A program made the position numbers and the translations under genes. A stretch of DNA of 64,000 nucleotides, taken from contig NZ_CP021425.1 of assembly GCF_002162375.1 (NCBI RefSeq), forward strand, positions 1,113,501 through 1,177,500. The letters run 5' to 3'. The stretch is from Oleiphilus messinensis. GTDB lineage: Bacteria; Pseudomonadota; Gammaproteobacteria; Pseudomonadales; Oleiphilaceae. The first letter of the stretch is position 1, and each line of letters opens with the position of its first letter. Positions 1 through 9,480 of the stretch are shown one piece after another. The notes under the pieces are model-generated. The model had not been told where the DNA came from. It saw nothing but the letters and a program-made list of their open reading frames with translations, and searched no databases.

Positions 1-176
1 GGCATAATGTCGGTTAGTGGTTGTGACAGTATGAGATAAAAATCATTGGCAAAGGCGTAGAGCCCGCAGAAAATTACCAGTACAGAGAGTACGACTTTGA
101 GGAGCCGGTTGCGCAGCTCGACCAAGTGTTCAATCAGGGGTTGTTGCATTTCATGAGATTCGGAGGGTGAATTCAC
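1..176 (-). CDS. tatC: TatC, Sec-independent translocase subunit (5' part only)
   Basis: This is the N-terminal part of the polytopic core subunit of the twin-arginine translocase, which binds Tat signal peptides with TatB in the inner membrane. The reading frame runs off the left edge of the window. The visible start reads MQQPLIEHLVELRNRLL and continues into a first hydrophobic helix, very close to E. coli TatC (QPLITHLIELRKRLL). Two starts are possible: GTG at 176, directly behind tatB, or ATG at 149. Neither has a strong ribosome binding site, and I list the longer one. It is the last visible gene of a tatA-tatB-tatC run, about 25 bases after tatB. The identity is secure; the exact start is not. 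Confidence 0.85.
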   Translation of the reverse strand, partial: MNSPSESHEMQQPLIEHLVELRNRLLKVVLSVLVIFCGLYAFANDFYLILSQPLTDIM

Positions 177-201
177 AGCTTGTGTCTCGTCTTGAGTTTT
201 T

Positions 202-663
202 CTAATTCCTGTGGGAGGAAACTTGCTCTGCACTGCTTCGGGCTGAAGATGGCTGGCTTGACGCTTGGCTTATTGAGTTTGCCGTGTCCGTGGACGATGA
301 CAATTCACCTACCAGGCTGTTAGCGGGCGTCGACGACGGTGCGGAAGGGCTGTCCTTTACTGAACCTACTGAATCGTCTTTTTCAACGAAGTGGTCAAAG
401 TCTTTTGCTTTGTCCAGTGCCGATTGTACTGTTCCCTGAATTTTTTCCAGACCCAGCGTATCCCCTTCCTGACGTAATTTCTCGCGAAGCTCTTCCGCTT
501 TCAGTTCACGGTCTATCTCGTCTGTGACCTGACGAACCATTCTTCTTGCTCGACCAATCCACTTACCCGTCGTGCGGGCTGCATGTGGCAGTCGCTCTGG
601 TCCAAGTACCAGAAGCGCTACAACTCCGACCAGTAATATTTCCAGAAAACCAATGTCGAACAT
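202..663 (-). CDS. tatB: TatB, Sec-independent translocase subunit
   Basis: TatB pairs with TatC in the substrate-receptor complex of the twin-arginine pathway. The 153-residue protein begins MFDIGFLEILLVGVVALLVLG, the typical short N-terminal membrane helix, followed at once by the hinge GPERLP and an amphipathic helix rich in Arg and Lys. The C-terminal half (from about residue 95) is a low-complexity Ser/Ala/Thr/Gln tail, as is common in TatB. It lies between tatA and tatC on the same strand, the usual order. The length is within the family range, and the GPERLP hinge separates it from TatA. Confidence 0.96.
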   Translation of the reverse strand: MFDIGFLEILLVGVVALLVLGPERLPHAARTTGKWIGRARRMVRQVTDEIDRELKAEELREKLRQEGDTLGLEKIQGTVQSALDKAKDFDHFVEKDDSVGSVKDSPSAPSSTPANSLVGELSSSTDTANSISQASSQPSSARSSAEQVSSHRN

Positions 664-808
664 CGTGGCTCGTTACCCTGATAAAAATTGCGCGATAGCT
701 GTACAGCGGAATATCACTGCACGCCTGTTGAACCTTGAACTGAACCTTGAAACCGGAGTCTCGAGCCCGAGAGGTAATCCTGCCGGAGCTCGCAGTTGCA
801 TCCTGAGA

Positions 809-1066
809 TCAGGATTGAGTGGTTTCTTTCCGGGTCGTATCGGAGTTGTTGGTTTCTACTTTTTTGGCTGCATCGACCGTTTCAGGTTTCGCCTCTATGG
901 TTTTGGGGTCAGAGTCGTTTTTGGTCTCCTCATCGCCCATTGCTTTTTTGAAGCCTTTTACTGCACCGCCCAAGTCAGTACCCAGGTTACGCAGTTTTTT
1001 GGTTCCGAACAATAAGATAATAATTGCAAAAATTATAAGTAATTGCCAAATGCTGATACCGCCCAT
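809..1066 (-). CDS. tatA: TatA, pore-forming Tat translocase subunit
   Basis: TatA oligomerises to form the passage for folded proteins carrying twin-arginine signals. The sequence [21 protein letters not shown] is the N-terminal helix; [24 protein letters not shown] is the hinge and amphipathic helix, followed by a charged, disordered tail. I chose ATG at 1066 over an upstream in-frame TTG (1075) because an AGGAG lies about 10 bases before the ATG and would almost abut the TTG. The protein has 85 residues. It lies downstream of hisE, separated by a 112-base gap. Confidence 0.96.
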   Translation of the reverse strand: MGGISIWQLLIIFAIIILLFGTKKLRNLGTDLGGAVKGFKKAMGDEETKNDSDPKTIEAKPETVDAAKKVETNNSDTTRKETTQS

Positions 1067-1178
1067 ATTGCTCAATCTCCTGCGTTGTTTGGGTAGCCTA
1101 TCGATTCATTGTACACGATTCTAGTGTGACTGCTAATTGCTATAAATTTGGTTAAGCAGCTTAGGTTGCGATTACGGT

Positions 1179-1511
1179 TCATGATTTATCCCGCTGAGCT
1201 TTCTCTTCAAGTCCGGAAAGGTCAAATCGACGTTCAAGCTCTTGCAAAATGTCGTCGTAGGATAACCCTAAATGGGAAAGCATGACCAAGGAGTGGAACC
1301 AGAGGTCGGCCGTTTCGTAAATAACCTCTTTCATGTCACCACTTTGTTCTGCATCTTTTGCAGCCAGCAGGGTTTCGGTGCATTCTTCACCGACTTTTTC
1401 CAAAATTTTGTTCAGTCCCTTGTGGTGCAAGCTCGCGACGTAAGATTGATCCGGAGCTGACTTTTTTCGTGTTTCCAGAACTTCTGTCAGGGCTTTAAGA
1501 ACGTCGTTCAT
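1179..1511 (-). CDS. hisE: HisE, phosphoribosyl-ATP diphosphatase
   Basis: HisE hydrolyses phosphoribosyl-ATP to phosphoribosyl-AMP and pyrophosphate, step two of histidine biosynthesis. The 110-residue protein shows the all-alpha MazG-like fold signature: [14 protein letters not shown] and then the [14 protein letters not shown] segment, whose acidic residues bind the metal. It is a stand-alone enzyme, separate from hisI, as in Pseudomonas and unlike the E. coli HisIE fusion. It sits between hisI and tatA on one strand, the conserved Pseudomonas-type order. Confidence 0.96.
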   Translation of the reverse strand: MNDVLKALTEVLETRKKSAPDQSYVASLHHKGLNKILEKVGEECTETLLAAKDAEQSGDMKEVIYETADLWFHSLVMLSHLGLSYDDILQELERRFDLSGLEEKAQRDKS

Positions 1512-1597
1512 AATTTACTCTAATATTACGGTGTCGGATGCGGTGGATTGCGCAATAACTTAACCGGGCTTTTATCGGCTTCCTGATCTGTGGAGCT

Positions 1598-2113
1598 TCA
1601 GGAAGAATAAAGTGTTTTCGGGTCTACTAAAACCGGCTCCACTGTTTTCCAGCTTATGTCCGTTGTCTGGATTCCGTTCTCTTCATCGCTGCTCGTTTTG
1701 GGTGTTTCTGTGTTCGCCATGTTTCTCTGCAGCGGTGAGCCTGAAACGGTGAGTTGTTGATAAAAACAACTCCGCCTGCCGGTATGGCAGGCGACGTCCC
1801 CAATTTGTTTCACTTTAAGCAACAGAACATCGGCATCACAGTCCAGCCGGATGTCAAAGAGAGTCTGTACATTGCCCGAGCTTTCACCTTTGCGCCATAA
1901 TCGGCTGCGGGATCGGGACCAATAAATCGCTCTTTGCTCCTGAATAGACAGCTTGAGAGACTCTGCGTTCATCCAGGCCATCATCAGCACTTCACCCGTG
2001 TCGACATCTTGCGCGATGGCAGGAATAAGGCCATCTTCAGTCCACTTGATTGTGGATAACCACGCGTCCACACTGTTGTCAGATTCTATTGAGTGGGAGG
2101 TTTTATCACACAT
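1598..2113 (-). CDS. hisI: HisI, phosphoribosyl-AMP cyclohydrolase
   Basis: HisI opens the adenine ring of phosphoribosyl-AMP in step three of histidine biosynthesis. The core motifs are present: [36 protein letters not shown], the acidic metal site [12 protein letters not shown] and the zinc-binding [10 protein letters not shown]. The protein is longer than usual (171 residues against roughly 130), with about 20 extra N-terminal residues and a C-terminal tail of about 40 polar residues without recognisable motifs. It acts directly after HisE, whose gene follows at 1511. Confidence 0.95.
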   Translation of the reverse strand: MCDKTSHSIESDNSVDAWLSTIKWTEDGLIPAIAQDVDTGEVLMMAWMNAESLKLSIQEQRAIYWSRSRSRLWRKGESSGNVQTLFDIRLDCDADVLLLKVKQIGDVACHTGRRSCFYQQLTVSGSPLQRNMANTETPKTSSDEENGIQTTDISWKTVEPVLVDPKTLYSS

Positions 2114-2162
2114 TTGTTACTCTCTTGTTGCTAAATTCAAATTCGTATTTTCGCATTCTGTA

Positions 2163-3821
2163 TTACTTTTTCCTGCTCGGAATCGACTTTCGAGTCAGGA
2201 AATATACGCCCCCTAAAGCAAGTAGCCAGCTTTGTACGGGAATGCCTTGCAACCAGTGTATCAGATTCTTGTCGCTGGAAATCGCCGCTGCAGCAAACAG
2301 TAATGTTGCCAGCCAATAATGGCGGTTTGTGCCTTGATTATTGTGCAGCTCGTTTTTCAGGGATTCCAGGCTTTGTTGCTGGCCATGAGTCAGGTAGTCC
2401 AGCTTCTGCATTTGTTTGAACGCATCGTGGATGAGTTGAGGCATTTCCTGGGTTTGTTCGAGCCACTGGGGAAAATGATCCTGCAGGGACTTCAGGAAAC
2501 CGGGGGGGGTAATGCGCTTTTTCATCCAGCTTTCGAGGTAGGGTTGCGCTGTTGACCAGAGATCCAGATCCGGGTAGAGCTGGCGCCCCAGGCCCTCGAT
2601 GTTGAGCAGCGTTTTTTGCAGCAGCACCAATTGAGGCTGTACTTCCATATCAAATCGACGTGCCGTCTGGAAGAGTCGAAGCAGGAAGTGGCCGAAAGAG
2701 ATATCTTTTAATGGCTTCTCGAAAATCGGTTCGCAGACAGAGCGAATGGCAGACTCAAACTCGTTTACCCGGGTATCTCGGGGAACCCAGCCCGAATCAA
2801 TATGCAGCTGTGCCACCTGGTGGTAATCCCTGCGGAAGAACGCCAAAAGATTGCGCGCCAGATAGCTTTGGTCTTCCGGGGTTAAACTCCCCATTATGCC
2901 GAAATCAACTGCAATATATTGTGGATCTTCCGGGTTTGCAGGAGAGACAAAAATGTTACCGGGGTGCATGTCGGCATGGAAAAAACTGTCTCTGAAAACC
3001 TGTGTGAAAAATATCTCAACGCCTTTTTCTGCAAGCCGTTTCATATTGACTCCTTGAGCTTTCAAGGTGTCAACATCGGCGACCGGAATCCCGTAGATTC
3101 GTTCCATCACCAGAACCGTGCTGGATGTGTAGTCCCAGAAAATTTCCGGGATATAGATCAGTGACGATGATTCGAAATTTCTTCGCAACTGTGAAGCATT
3201 CGCCGCTTCTCGCTGTAAATCCAGTTCGTCAAAAATGGTTTGCTGGTAGTCATGCACGACTTCAAGGGGCCGCAGGCGTTTGCCGTCCTCCCAATATTTT
3301 TCGACCACTTCCGCCAAGGCGTACATCAGTTGTATATCCTGGCGTATCGTATTTTCAATATCGGGTCGGATGACTTTAACCACGACTTCCCGGCCGTCAA
3401 GCAGTCTGGCGCTGTGAACCTGGGCAACCGATGCGGAGGCCAGTGGCTCTGTGGTGAAGCTGGCAAAAACTTCGGATATCGGTTTTTTCAAGCCGGCCTC
3501 GACAATTCGGGTGGCTTGGTCACTGCAAAAGGGCGGTACGCGATCCTGCAAGTTCTTCAGTTCGTCGGCAATGTCATCGGGGAACAGGTCGCGGCGAGTA
3601 GACAAAAGCTGGCCGAATTTCACGAAAATAGGGCCAAGATCCTCCATGGCCTTGCGTAGCCTTGCCCCCTCAGAGAGTTCAGGCTTCGGGAAAAAATGCC
3701 AGGGCGTCAGCAGCAAAAGTATTTTCAAATAGGCCGGAAGGTGCTGGTGGGGGATAAACTCATCGAGTCGGTATTTACCAATAACCCAAAATATCTTTAT
3801 CAGTCGTTGAATTTTTGTCAC
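2163..3821 (-). CDS. ubiB: UbiB, ubiquinone biosynthesis accessory ATPase (ADCK/ABC1 family)
   Basis: UbiB is a membrane-anchored atypical kinase-like ATPase needed for ubiquinone synthesis. The 552-residue protein has the family's KxGQ motif in [16 protein letters not shown], the Ala-rich loop [10 protein letters not shown], the catalytic region [12 protein letters not shown] and the metal-binding DFGIMG. Two hydrophobic helices lie at the extreme C-terminus, before a KSIPSRKK end. The start codon is GTG. It follows ubiJ by about 70 bases and precedes hisI by about 50, all on the minus strand, so it is probably one transcript with ubiE and ubiJ. Confidence 0.96.
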   Translation of the reverse strand: MTKIQRLIKIFWVIGKYRLDEFIPHQHLPAYLKILLLLTPWHFFPKPELSEGARLRKAMEDLGPIFVKFGQLLSTRRDLFPDDIADELKNLQDRVPPFCSDQATRIVEAGLKKPISEVFASFTTEPLASASVAQVHSARLLDGREVVVKVIRPDIENTIRQDIQLMYALAEVVEKYWEDGKRLRPLEVVHDYQQTIFDELDLQREAANASQLRRNFESSSLIYIPEIFWDYTSSTVLVMERIYGIPVADVDTLKAQGVNMKRLAEKGVEIFFTQVFRDSFFHADMHPGNIFVSPANPEDPQYIAVDFGIMGSLTPEDQSYLARNLLAFFRRDYHQVAQLHIDSGWVPRDTRVNEFESAIRSVCEPIFEKPLKDISFGHFLLRLFQTARRFDMEVQPQLVLLQKTLLNIEGLGRQLYPDLDLWSTAQPYLESWMKKRITPPGFLKSLQDHFPQWLEQTQEMPQLIHDAFKQMQKLDYLTHGQQQSLESLKNELHNNQGTNRHYWLATLLFAAAAISSDKNLIHWLQGIPVQSWLLALGGVYFLTRKSIPSRKK

Positions 3822-3891
3822 AGTCTAAAACAGTCCCGAGAGGTGTAAGCGCGGTTTTCAGTACGTCGTTCTGATGTTCGACAGGCTCATG

Positions 3892-4542
3892 TTACGTATT
3901 TTTTTGGAGTGGGGTGTCATCGAGTTGTCGCTTGAGTTTGCGAATTCGTGCCTCTAGACGATCCGCTGCCAGACTGAGTGATTCAATTGCTTTGGCAGTG
4001 TGCTCGAACTCGCTTTTGGCTGGCGTTTGCCGGCCTTCCTCCTGGAGGTATTCTTCAATGTTGGCAAGCATGCTCTCCTGAGCCTGCTTTCCCCATTTCA
4101 TGCCACTTCGTATTCGTTGACCCAGAAAGTGTGCTGGTACGTCACCGATTACTTCTGCCAGAGCCTGTTCCCAGTCGATATCCAGAGTACTGATGATTTT
4201 CTGGAAGGCTTCAATCAGGCTTAAGTCGCCCTCTATCTCTATAGAGTGGGTGCTCTGAATAACAGCGAGTTTGTCTTTACTCAAAGCCATGCGAGCAAGA
4301 TCCAGAGGTTTCCCCCGAATAGTCGCATCGACCTCGGCATCCCAGTGGCGCTGCAGACTGAGCTTTCCGGATTCGAGTGGACGAATGATCAGCTTGACCG
4401 GGCCGGAGCGCACTTCAATGATGCGATCAGCATGCTGCTGGAAACCTGACTTGGCTGCTGGGTCGAGCTCCAGGGCTTTGTTCAGGCTTCCTTCCAGGGC
4501 TTCGAGAAGGAGTGACAGGGCTGCCGGGTCTTGATAACTCAA
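3892..4542 (-). CDS. ubiJ: UbiJ, SCP2-domain ubiquinone biosynthesis factor
   Basis: UbiJ is the lipid-binding assembly factor of the soluble Ubi complex that holds hydrophobic ubiquinone intermediates. The 216-residue protein has an N-terminal SCP2-type region (about residues 15-115, including [22 protein letters not shown] and the segment [15 protein letters not shown]) and a C-terminal helical, probably coiled-coil tail rich in Arg and Lys. Its start overlaps the ubiE stop by four bases (ATGA), which implies translational coupling, and it lies between ubiE and ubiB as in E. coli and Pseudomonas. Confidence 0.94.
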   Translation of the reverse strand: MSYQDPAALSLLLEALEGSLNKALELDPAAKSGFQQHADRIIEVRSGPVKLIIRPLESGKLSLQRHWDAEVDATIRGKPLDLARMALSKDKLAVIQSTHSIEIEGDLSLIEAFQKIISTLDIDWEQALAEVIGDVPAHFLGQRIRSGMKWGKQAQESMLANIEEYLQEEGRQTPAKSEFEHTAKAIESLSLAADRLEARIRKLKRQLDDTPLQKNT

Positions 4543-5330
4543 GGTTTGACTCCACTGTGCAATGCGACGATTCCACCGGTCATATTGTGGTACTTGGCAC
4601 GCACAAATCCAGCATTTTCGAGCATTCCTTTCAGGGTTTCCTGATCTGGGTGCATGCGTATGGATTCCGCCAGATATTCATAGGAGCCGGAATCGCCAGC
4701 AACCAAACGCCCCATCAATGGCAGTGCTGTGAATGAATAAACGTCATAGGCTTTGGCCAGTAAGTCGTTGCTGGGTTTTGAGAACTCCAGGACCAACAAT
4801 CGTCCTCCGGGCTTGAGTACCCGACACATGGAGCCCAGTGCTTTGTCTTTATCGGTAACGTTTCTCAATCCAAAGGCAATGCTGACACAATCAAAATAAT
4901 TATCAGGGAAGGGGAGTTCTTCAGCATTGGCTTGCACGTACTCGATGTTGCTGCCATAGCCTTTATCAAGCAAACGGTCTCGCCCGACTTTCAGCATGGA
5001 ATCATTGATGTCTGCAAGCACAACCTGGCCATCGGAGCCCACAATGTCGGCGAACTTCATGGTTAAATCCCCGGTACCGCCTGCAATATCGAGCACGGTA
5101 TGGCCTTTACGGACACCGCTCATCTCGATGGCAAATCGCTTCCATAGGCGATGGATACCCATCGACATCAGGTCGTTCATCATGTCGTATTTTGCCGCAA
5201 CCGAGTGAAACACATCGGCAACATGCTTCTCTTTCTCGGTAGTAGAAACTGTTTTATAACCAAAATGAGTGGTATCAGTTTTCGAGTTGTCTGCGTTTTG
5301 AGCGCTTTGGTCAGGTGTATAGTCAGACAT
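4539..5330 (-). CDS. ubiE: UbiE, demethylmenaquinol/2-polyprenyl-6-methoxy-benzoquinol C-methyltransferase
   Basis: UbiE is the S-adenosylmethionine-dependent C-methyltransferase of ubiquinone (and menaquinone) synthesis. Visible motifs are [22 protein letters not shown] near the N-terminus (family signature, here given only as residues about 24-45), the SAM-binding [11 protein letters not shown], and the C-terminal family motif around [17 protein letters not shown] chose ATG at 5330 (MSDYTPDQ) because AGGATG lies seven bases upstream; an upstream ATG at 5360 lacks such a site. It is the first gene of the minus-strand ubi-his-tat run and is divergent from the unusual gene pair at 5511-7014. 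Confidence 0.96.
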   Translation of the reverse strand: MSDYTPDQSAQNADNSKTDTTHFGYKTVSTTEKEKHVADVFHSVAAKYDMMNDLMSMGIHRLWKRFAIEMSGVRKGHTVLDIAGGTGDLTMKFADIVGSDGQVVLADINDSMLKVGRDRLLDKGYGSNIEYVQANAEELPFPDNYFDCVSIAFGLRNVTDKDKALGSMCRVLKPGGRLLVLEFSKPSNDLLAKAYDVYSFTALPLMGRLVAGDSGSYEYLAESIRMHPDQETLKGMLENAGFVRAKYHNMTGGIVALHSGVKP

Positions 5331-5510
5331 GAATGGCATCCTGTATCGAGTGTCTTGCATTCAGAAGCAAATCGCTTCCCTGTTCTGGCGGAAGTATTTT
5401 ACATAGCCAATTGGCTAATGTCTTTTTTAATGTTGCGTTAATTGATCTATGTATGCGAATTGGATAAAGTGAACCCATTAAATGGATTTAATCGCTACAA
5501 GGAATGTTAC

Positions 5511-6464
5511 ATGAATAAACCTGTCTTTTTTTCTCAGTCAATAAATGATTCACTAAAACTCTCACCTGAAAACTACGGTTCTCCAGGGCTATTTGCATCA
5601 CCAACTCACGACCAAATTCTTAATGCTGTAGATCGAGTTGAGGCATTGAAAGGTCTTCGAGTTGTATTCTTCAATGGATCAAATTTTAATGAATTAAGAA
5701 CGCATCCTGCATTATGTAGAGATGTTCAACGTACGGTCTTGATTCGGATAGTGGATGCCCAACCGAAGAGAAGTGCAATTGTAAATCAGCAAATTGCGAA
5801 GACTGAGGACAGCGCATTTTACACCGAATTATTCAATACAAGTGTGTCATGCGGTGGTGCTGCGATATCTTGGATTGCCTTCGCTGGAAGTTTGGGGGCC
5901 GTGCCTTTGTCTGGCGGGACGAGCACCGCAATTTCTGTTTTGACTTTCGCTGCGGGTGTATCCTCCAGTGTTCAATGTGTAAATTCCACAGTACGACTTT
6001 TTAATGAATCAGATTATGGTGATTCTGGTTTCAATAGCTGGCTCGATAGTCAAGACTGGTATATTCATACAATGACCGCTTTGGATGTGGTTGCCATTGC
6101 GGGTGGTGTCGCTGCAGTTGGTGCAACATTAAAATCGATCGCTAACCTAAAGAAAAGTGGTGTGAGGGTTTTGGATATACTGAAAACGTATTCTAGGCCA
6201 GAACGTAAAAGAATAACGGAAGAAATTATTCGTAGTCTTCATCCGGGGATTAGCAATAACGCTCTCAAGGCATTTATTTCTGCAGGGAAATATCCAAAAC
6301 GGTTTAGTGGCCTCGAAATCAGTAGAAGTGTAAGGGTGCAAATAAGTGATGCGCTTGGGGCAGCTTTTGGTTTTGTGGGCAGCGCTACTGGAGGTGTCGT
6401 GAGAGATCCTAGTAAGATCACTGATGTTGCAATAGCAATATTTGAAGAGTTTGAGAGTTACTGA
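5511..6464 (+). CDS. Unknown 317-residue protein with Gly/Ala-rich hydrophobic stretches; effector-like
   Basis: I do not recognise a named family. The protein starts MNKPVFFSQSINDSL with AAGGA before the ATG; an in-frame TTG at 5442 has no such site. About residues 105-160 form two hydrophobic Gly/Ala/Ser-rich stretches (AAISWIAFAGSLGAVPLSGG and the following segment). A conserved-looking WLDSQDWYIHTMTALDV precedes a third stretch (AIAGGVAAVGATL), followed by a basic helical C-terminal part (RPERKRITEEIIR). There is no N-terminal signal peptide. The gene is AT-richer than its neighbours and sits in an otherwise conserved gene order. It is followed after 10 bases by a four-helix membrane protein. 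Cytoplasmic proteins with internal hydrophobic hairpins next to a small membrane protein recall secreted membrane-active toxins with immunity partners. That is inference only. Confidence 0.6.
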   Translation: MNKPVFFSQSINDSLKLSPENYGSPGLFASPTHDQILNAVDRVEALKGLRVVFFNGSNFNELRTHPALCRDVQRTVLIRIVDAQPKRSAIVNQQIAKTEDSAFYTELFNTSVSCGGAAISWIAFAGSLGAVPLSGGTSTAISVLTFAAGVSSSVQCVNSTVRLFNESDYGDSGFNSWLDSQDWYIHTMTALDVVAIAGGVAAVGATLKSIANLKKSGVRVLDILKTYSRPERKRITEEIIRSLHPGISNNALKAFISAGKYPKRFSGLEISRSVRVQISDALGAAFGFVGSATGGVVRDPSKITDVAIAIFEEFESY

Positions 6465-6474
6465 AATAAAGCTT

Positions 6475-7014
6475 ATGAATTCAAAAAGGTCATCTTCTGC
6501 GGAGCTTGCTAAAACAGTTTTAGATGTACGGGAAGGTAAAAGGGTTGTTGTTTTACCTCCTGGTGTCAGTGTGTTTGCGCTTAATCTGGTTTTGTTCTTG
6601 TTGGCAATAGCGTTATTCACGGCAACTACTGGCAGTTTGCTATTTATCCCAGGGGAGTATTCAGCTAAAGCCATGTATTACCTGACTTCTGTGGTCGTAT
6701 TGATTGTACCAATGTTAGTGGCGGTCATTCTACTCGTTAGGGGGGATATTTGGTTTAAGTTTATTTTTCAATTATTAGCGGGAATACTCTTTCTGGTCTC
6801 AGTTGTATTACTTGTCTACGTGGGGCAATTTACTGAATTAGAGAAAACGCCATTTACGCCAATTCTATTTCTTTTGGGGGTTTCCGTTGCATCAATATTG
6901 AGCTGCAGAAGTTTTTCTCTGCAAATGTTTTGTGAATATTTTTATCTCCTGAAACGCGTAGAAATAAGCACACTGAAGCAGATAGTAGGGCAACAACGGA
7001 CACTGCGAGAGTAA
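6475..7014 (+). CDS. Unknown four-helix membrane protein, possible immunity partner
   Basis: This 179-residue protein has four clear membrane segments at about residues 37-62, 69-92, 96-122 and 128-148, a polar N-terminus (MNSKRSSSAELAKTVLDVREG) and a cytoplasmic-looking basic C-terminus. No catalytic motif or named domain is visible. It follows the 5511-6464 gene after 10 bases and shares its low GC character, so the two were probably acquired and are expressed together. An upstream in-frame TTG at 6442 would overlap the first gene; ATG at 6475 is the simpler start. A role as immunity or partner protein is inferred from position and topology only. Confidence 0.6.
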   Translation: MNSKRSSSAELAKTVLDVREGKRVVVLPPGVSVFALNLVLFLLAIALFTATTGSLLFIPGEYSAKAMYYLTSVVVLIVPMLVAVILLVRGDIWFKFIFQLLAGILFLVSVVLLVYVGQFTELEKTPFTPILFLLGVSVASILSCRSFSLQMFCEYFYLLKRVEISTLKQIVGQQRTLRE

Positions 7015-7209
7015 GCTACCAAGTTAGAAGAATAGGATTGAACTTTTCGTTCTGAGTTAGGCTGGTAAAACCGAAGCAAAATATTCAGGAAGCACAAATT
7101 TAGTGTCTTGCTGGCCCGATTGCTACGTTATTGGCAAATTTCCCTTCACATTGAACGGATTGTGATAACATTAAGGGTTATCCGTAGTTAATCAGGTAAA
7201 TGAAATTTT

Positions 7210-7494
7210 ATGTCCGTTATCGATATTACCCGTCATCACACACTTGATCATGATCATGCTTTAGCGAAAGCGAATGAATTAGCCGATAGTCTGGCTGACC
7301 GTTTCGATGTATCTTGTGAGCGATGCGGTGATACGTTGAAATTTTCACGCACAGGCGTTAAAGGGCAATTGAGTGTGGAGCCGACGTATATTCATATTCG
7401 TCTGGAACTCGGCTTACTGTTGCGTCCGTTCAAATCCAGAATAGAACATGAGATTCATAACCATCTGGATGGTTTGATTGAAGACAAAGGATAG
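7210..7494 (+). CDS. Polyhydroxyalkanoic acid system family protein (PHA_gran_rgn)
   Basis: The 94-residue protein matches my knowledge of the PHA_gran_rgn family: an N-terminal HHTLDHDHALAKANELADSLADRF segment (residues about 9-32), a central CERCGDTLKFSRTGVKG region and a LRPFKSRIEHEI ending. Members are small proteins encoded near PHA synthesis genes in pseudomonads. Their biochemical role is not settled; links to granule regulation are assumed from neighbourhood. It is transcribed alone on the plus strand, convergent with the FFLEELY-type gene at 7545. In pseudomonads both genes lie near ubiE, as here apart from the insert at 5511-7014. Confidence 0.85.
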   Translation: MSVIDITRHHTLDHDHALAKANELADSLADRFDVSCERCGDTLKFSRTGVKGQLSVEPTYIHIRLELGLLLRPFKSRIEHEIHNHLDGLIEDKG

Positions 7495-7544
7495 GGGCCA
7501 TGAGTAAGCGCCCCTTGGTCGCTGGAAATGAGTAGTGTTCGCGA

Positions 7545-8354
7545 CTACACAAATGATGGCGTGCTCATTTCCCGTGAAGTGTTGGGTTGCATATTTTCCA
7601 GGCTAAACGGTGTGGGGTTACCCTGGAAAATCTGATCCAGAATATGTGTTTCCCGCTCGATGATTATGGCAAGCATTTTTTCGACGTCTCCCATTCGCTG
7701 GAAGGCATGGAAGCCGCGGTTTAGGAATTGATGCAGAGCACCCACACCCGCCATTTCGGCTGCGCCTTTGGTGACCTTCAGGCTGAAACTCAGAAATTTG
7801 CTTCGCACGTACCGGTTCAAATCATCGCCAACATTCGCAATCAATTGAATCTGGTGCAGTCGCTCAGGGTGATTGGCGCAATCCCGATAAGCTTTTGCGT
7901 ATTGTTCTTCTGTTATATATTCAGATATGTCGAGGCCGTCGACAGGCTCTTCAGGGAGTGGTGGCAAGTAATCCAGCAGCTGGTAATCAAGGCTCTGGGT
8001 TAAATGGTTTAGTTCGACCAGCAGGCTTACCGTGTAGAGCAGGTGATCAGGCAGTAACCTCACCATCATCGGAAAAATTCGATCAATGTCATTGTCGCGC
8101 TGAGTGAAGTCTTTTGGCGCATAGAGCTCATCTAATAAAAAATCGAGTCCTTCCTTGTATTCCGGGTCTGTGTGCAAGTCAGCATGGGTTCCTTGCAGTC
8201 GCTGAGACTGCCATTGTTCGAGAATGGCCAACTGCCGGTTTTTGGAGTCGCTTTCATTGACTTGCCGAAAGTCGCAATAGTTGATTAAGGTTTCTCGAAG
8301 TCGTTTGGCATTGTCGGTTCTGACTTTGGTTCGAAGCAGTTTTTCCTTGTACAT
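7545..8354 (-). CDS. FFLEELY-motif family protein
   Basis: A 269-residue soluble, mostly helical protein. The segment DFLLDELYAPKDFTQRD followed by DRIFPMMVRLLP closely resembles the motif after which the FFLEELY family of uncharacterised proteobacterial proteins is named (here LLDELY). No signal peptide, membrane helix or catalytic motif is visible. The gene is convergent with the PHA-associated gene at 7210-7494 and belongs to the region that in Pseudomonas connects the pha genes with ubiE. The function is unknown. Confidence 0.8.
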   Translation of the reverse strand: MYKEKLLRTKVRTDNAKRLRETLINYCDFRQVNESDSKNRQLAILEQWQSQRLQGTHADLHTDPEYKEGLDFLLDELYAPKDFTQRDNDIDRIFPMMVRLLPDHLLYTVSLLVELNHLTQSLDYQLLDYLPPLPEEPVDGLDISEYITEEQYAKAYRDCANHPERLHQIQLIANVGDDLNRYVRSKFLSFSLKVTKGAAEMAGVGALHQFLNRGFHAFQRMGDVEKMLAIIIERETHILDQIFQGNPTPFSLENMQPNTSREMSTPSFV

Positions 8355-8490
8355 GGGCGTCCTGGTGCCGAATCCGGCGATTTACACGGTTACTCGATGG
8401 GTGTTTTGGGATTATTGTACATTAATTGCTGGTAAGGTGATAAGGGGCTGTTTGTGTTTTGCAAAAGATGGGGGGATTAAGGCGTTTATC

Positions 8491-8513
8491 GTGCCTGGCA
8501 TCAGACCAGGCAC
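8491..8513. repeat. Perfect 8-bp hairpin
   Basis: The arms GTGCCTGG (8491-8498) and CCAGGCAC (8506-8513) flank a seven-base loop. There is no T-run on either side, so it is not a classical terminator. It lies between the 3' end of the hydrolase gene at 8551 and the start of the FFLEELY gene, both on the minus strand, where it could stabilise or end the upstream transcript. Confidence 0.5.
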
Positions 8514-8550
8514 ACTTGGGTGAGAAGGAGTAGATCGGTGATTTAATCGC

Positions 8551-9480
8551 CTACAGTGATGCAGCGTGAGACATGGGCATGTGTTCAAGTGCTGGCACCC
8601 AGTCAGAACTGTCGAGTGTTATGAAATGACTTGGTGCGTCGGTTTCGATAATTCGAACATTGTTAGGGCTGTGCTCGGCGCTGGCCAGCATGGCGCCGCG
8701 CTCAAGAATGCGATCAATCTTGGGAATCAGGAATGTACCATGGTGTACGTGTTGGTAGACGTCACAAGAGGTGCGTTCCATCCAGGCCATAATGTTCTCG
8801 ATATTGCGTACTACCGTCAAATGGTCTTTGGTGGCGGTAAACAATTTTGCCAGTAATAGCTTCTTCCGTGGATTCATCTTGCCGAAGAATGTCTGACCGT
8901 AAGACGATGAGGGGGTGCTGTTGATCAAGCGAATCAGCCAGGGCCACATACCATGGCTCACGGGTTCCAACAGAGCGTTAACTAATGGATGTAACTGTCC
9001 CTGAGGCAATACTGGGGCTTCCAGAACCACATCCACATTTTCGTAGAGTTCAGGTTGTTGCCGAATGGCCTCCAGAATCACCGCTCCCCCGCGAGAGTGG
9101 CCATGCACTCGAATACGCTCAGTGGAGGGGAGATTGAGTATCGTTTGATTCAGAATACAGGCGTCGTATTCGATAGTTGCTTCCAGAAATTTGATGGGTA
9201 CTTCCCATTCCGGAGTTTCAAGTACAGGCCCACTTACAGGAACATGATAATTGCTGCATGTGAGCAAAATAAGTTCAGTGGTCGGGTCTTGATAGCTCTG
9301 GGTGAAGTAACAGTGGTTTTCTAAAAAACCGTGAACGCCAATAACCGTGTGGTGCGCTTTGCCGCTGTGGTTGCGAACAGATACGGCACCTTTGCCGATG
9401 CGATAGACCTTGCCGGAAAACATTTCGGTATAAGTCGGATCAATTGGCTTGATCAGTTTCCGGGCATGACTCGATTTCAT
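8551..9480 (-). CDS. Alpha/beta hydrolase, lipase-like
   Basis: A 309-residue protein with the alpha/beta hydrolase layout: an oxyanion-hole-type VIGVHGFLEN near residues 46-55 and the nucleophile elbow GHSRGG with Ser129, plus a likely C-terminal catalytic His in the SHFITLD segment. No signal peptide is seen, so it is probably cytoplasmic. I chose ATG at 9480 because GGAG lies nine bases upstream; ATG at 9486 would be only three bases from it. It is divergent from the wax ester synthase across a 674-base gap, which makes an ester or acyl substrate plausible but unproven. Confidence 0.75.
   Translation of the reverse strand: MKSSHARKLIKPIDPTYTEMFSGKVYRIGKGAVSVRNHSGKAHHTVIGVHGFLENHCYFTQSYQDPTTELILLTCSNYHVPVSGPVLETPEWEVPIKFLEATIEYDACILNQTILNLPSTERIRVHGHSRGGAVILEAIRQQPELYENVDVVLEAPVLPQGQLHPLVNALLEPVSHGMWPWLIRLINSTPSSSYGQTFFGKMNPRKKLLLAKLFTATKDHLTVVRNIENIMAWMERTSCDVYQHVHHGTFLIPKIDRILERGAMLASAEHSPNNVRIIETDAPSHFITLDSSDWVPALEHMPMSHAASL

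Noticed and set aside
572-1015. Plus-strand ORF over tatA/tatB
   Set aside because: Shadow of tatA and tatB; low-complexity residues and no start signal.
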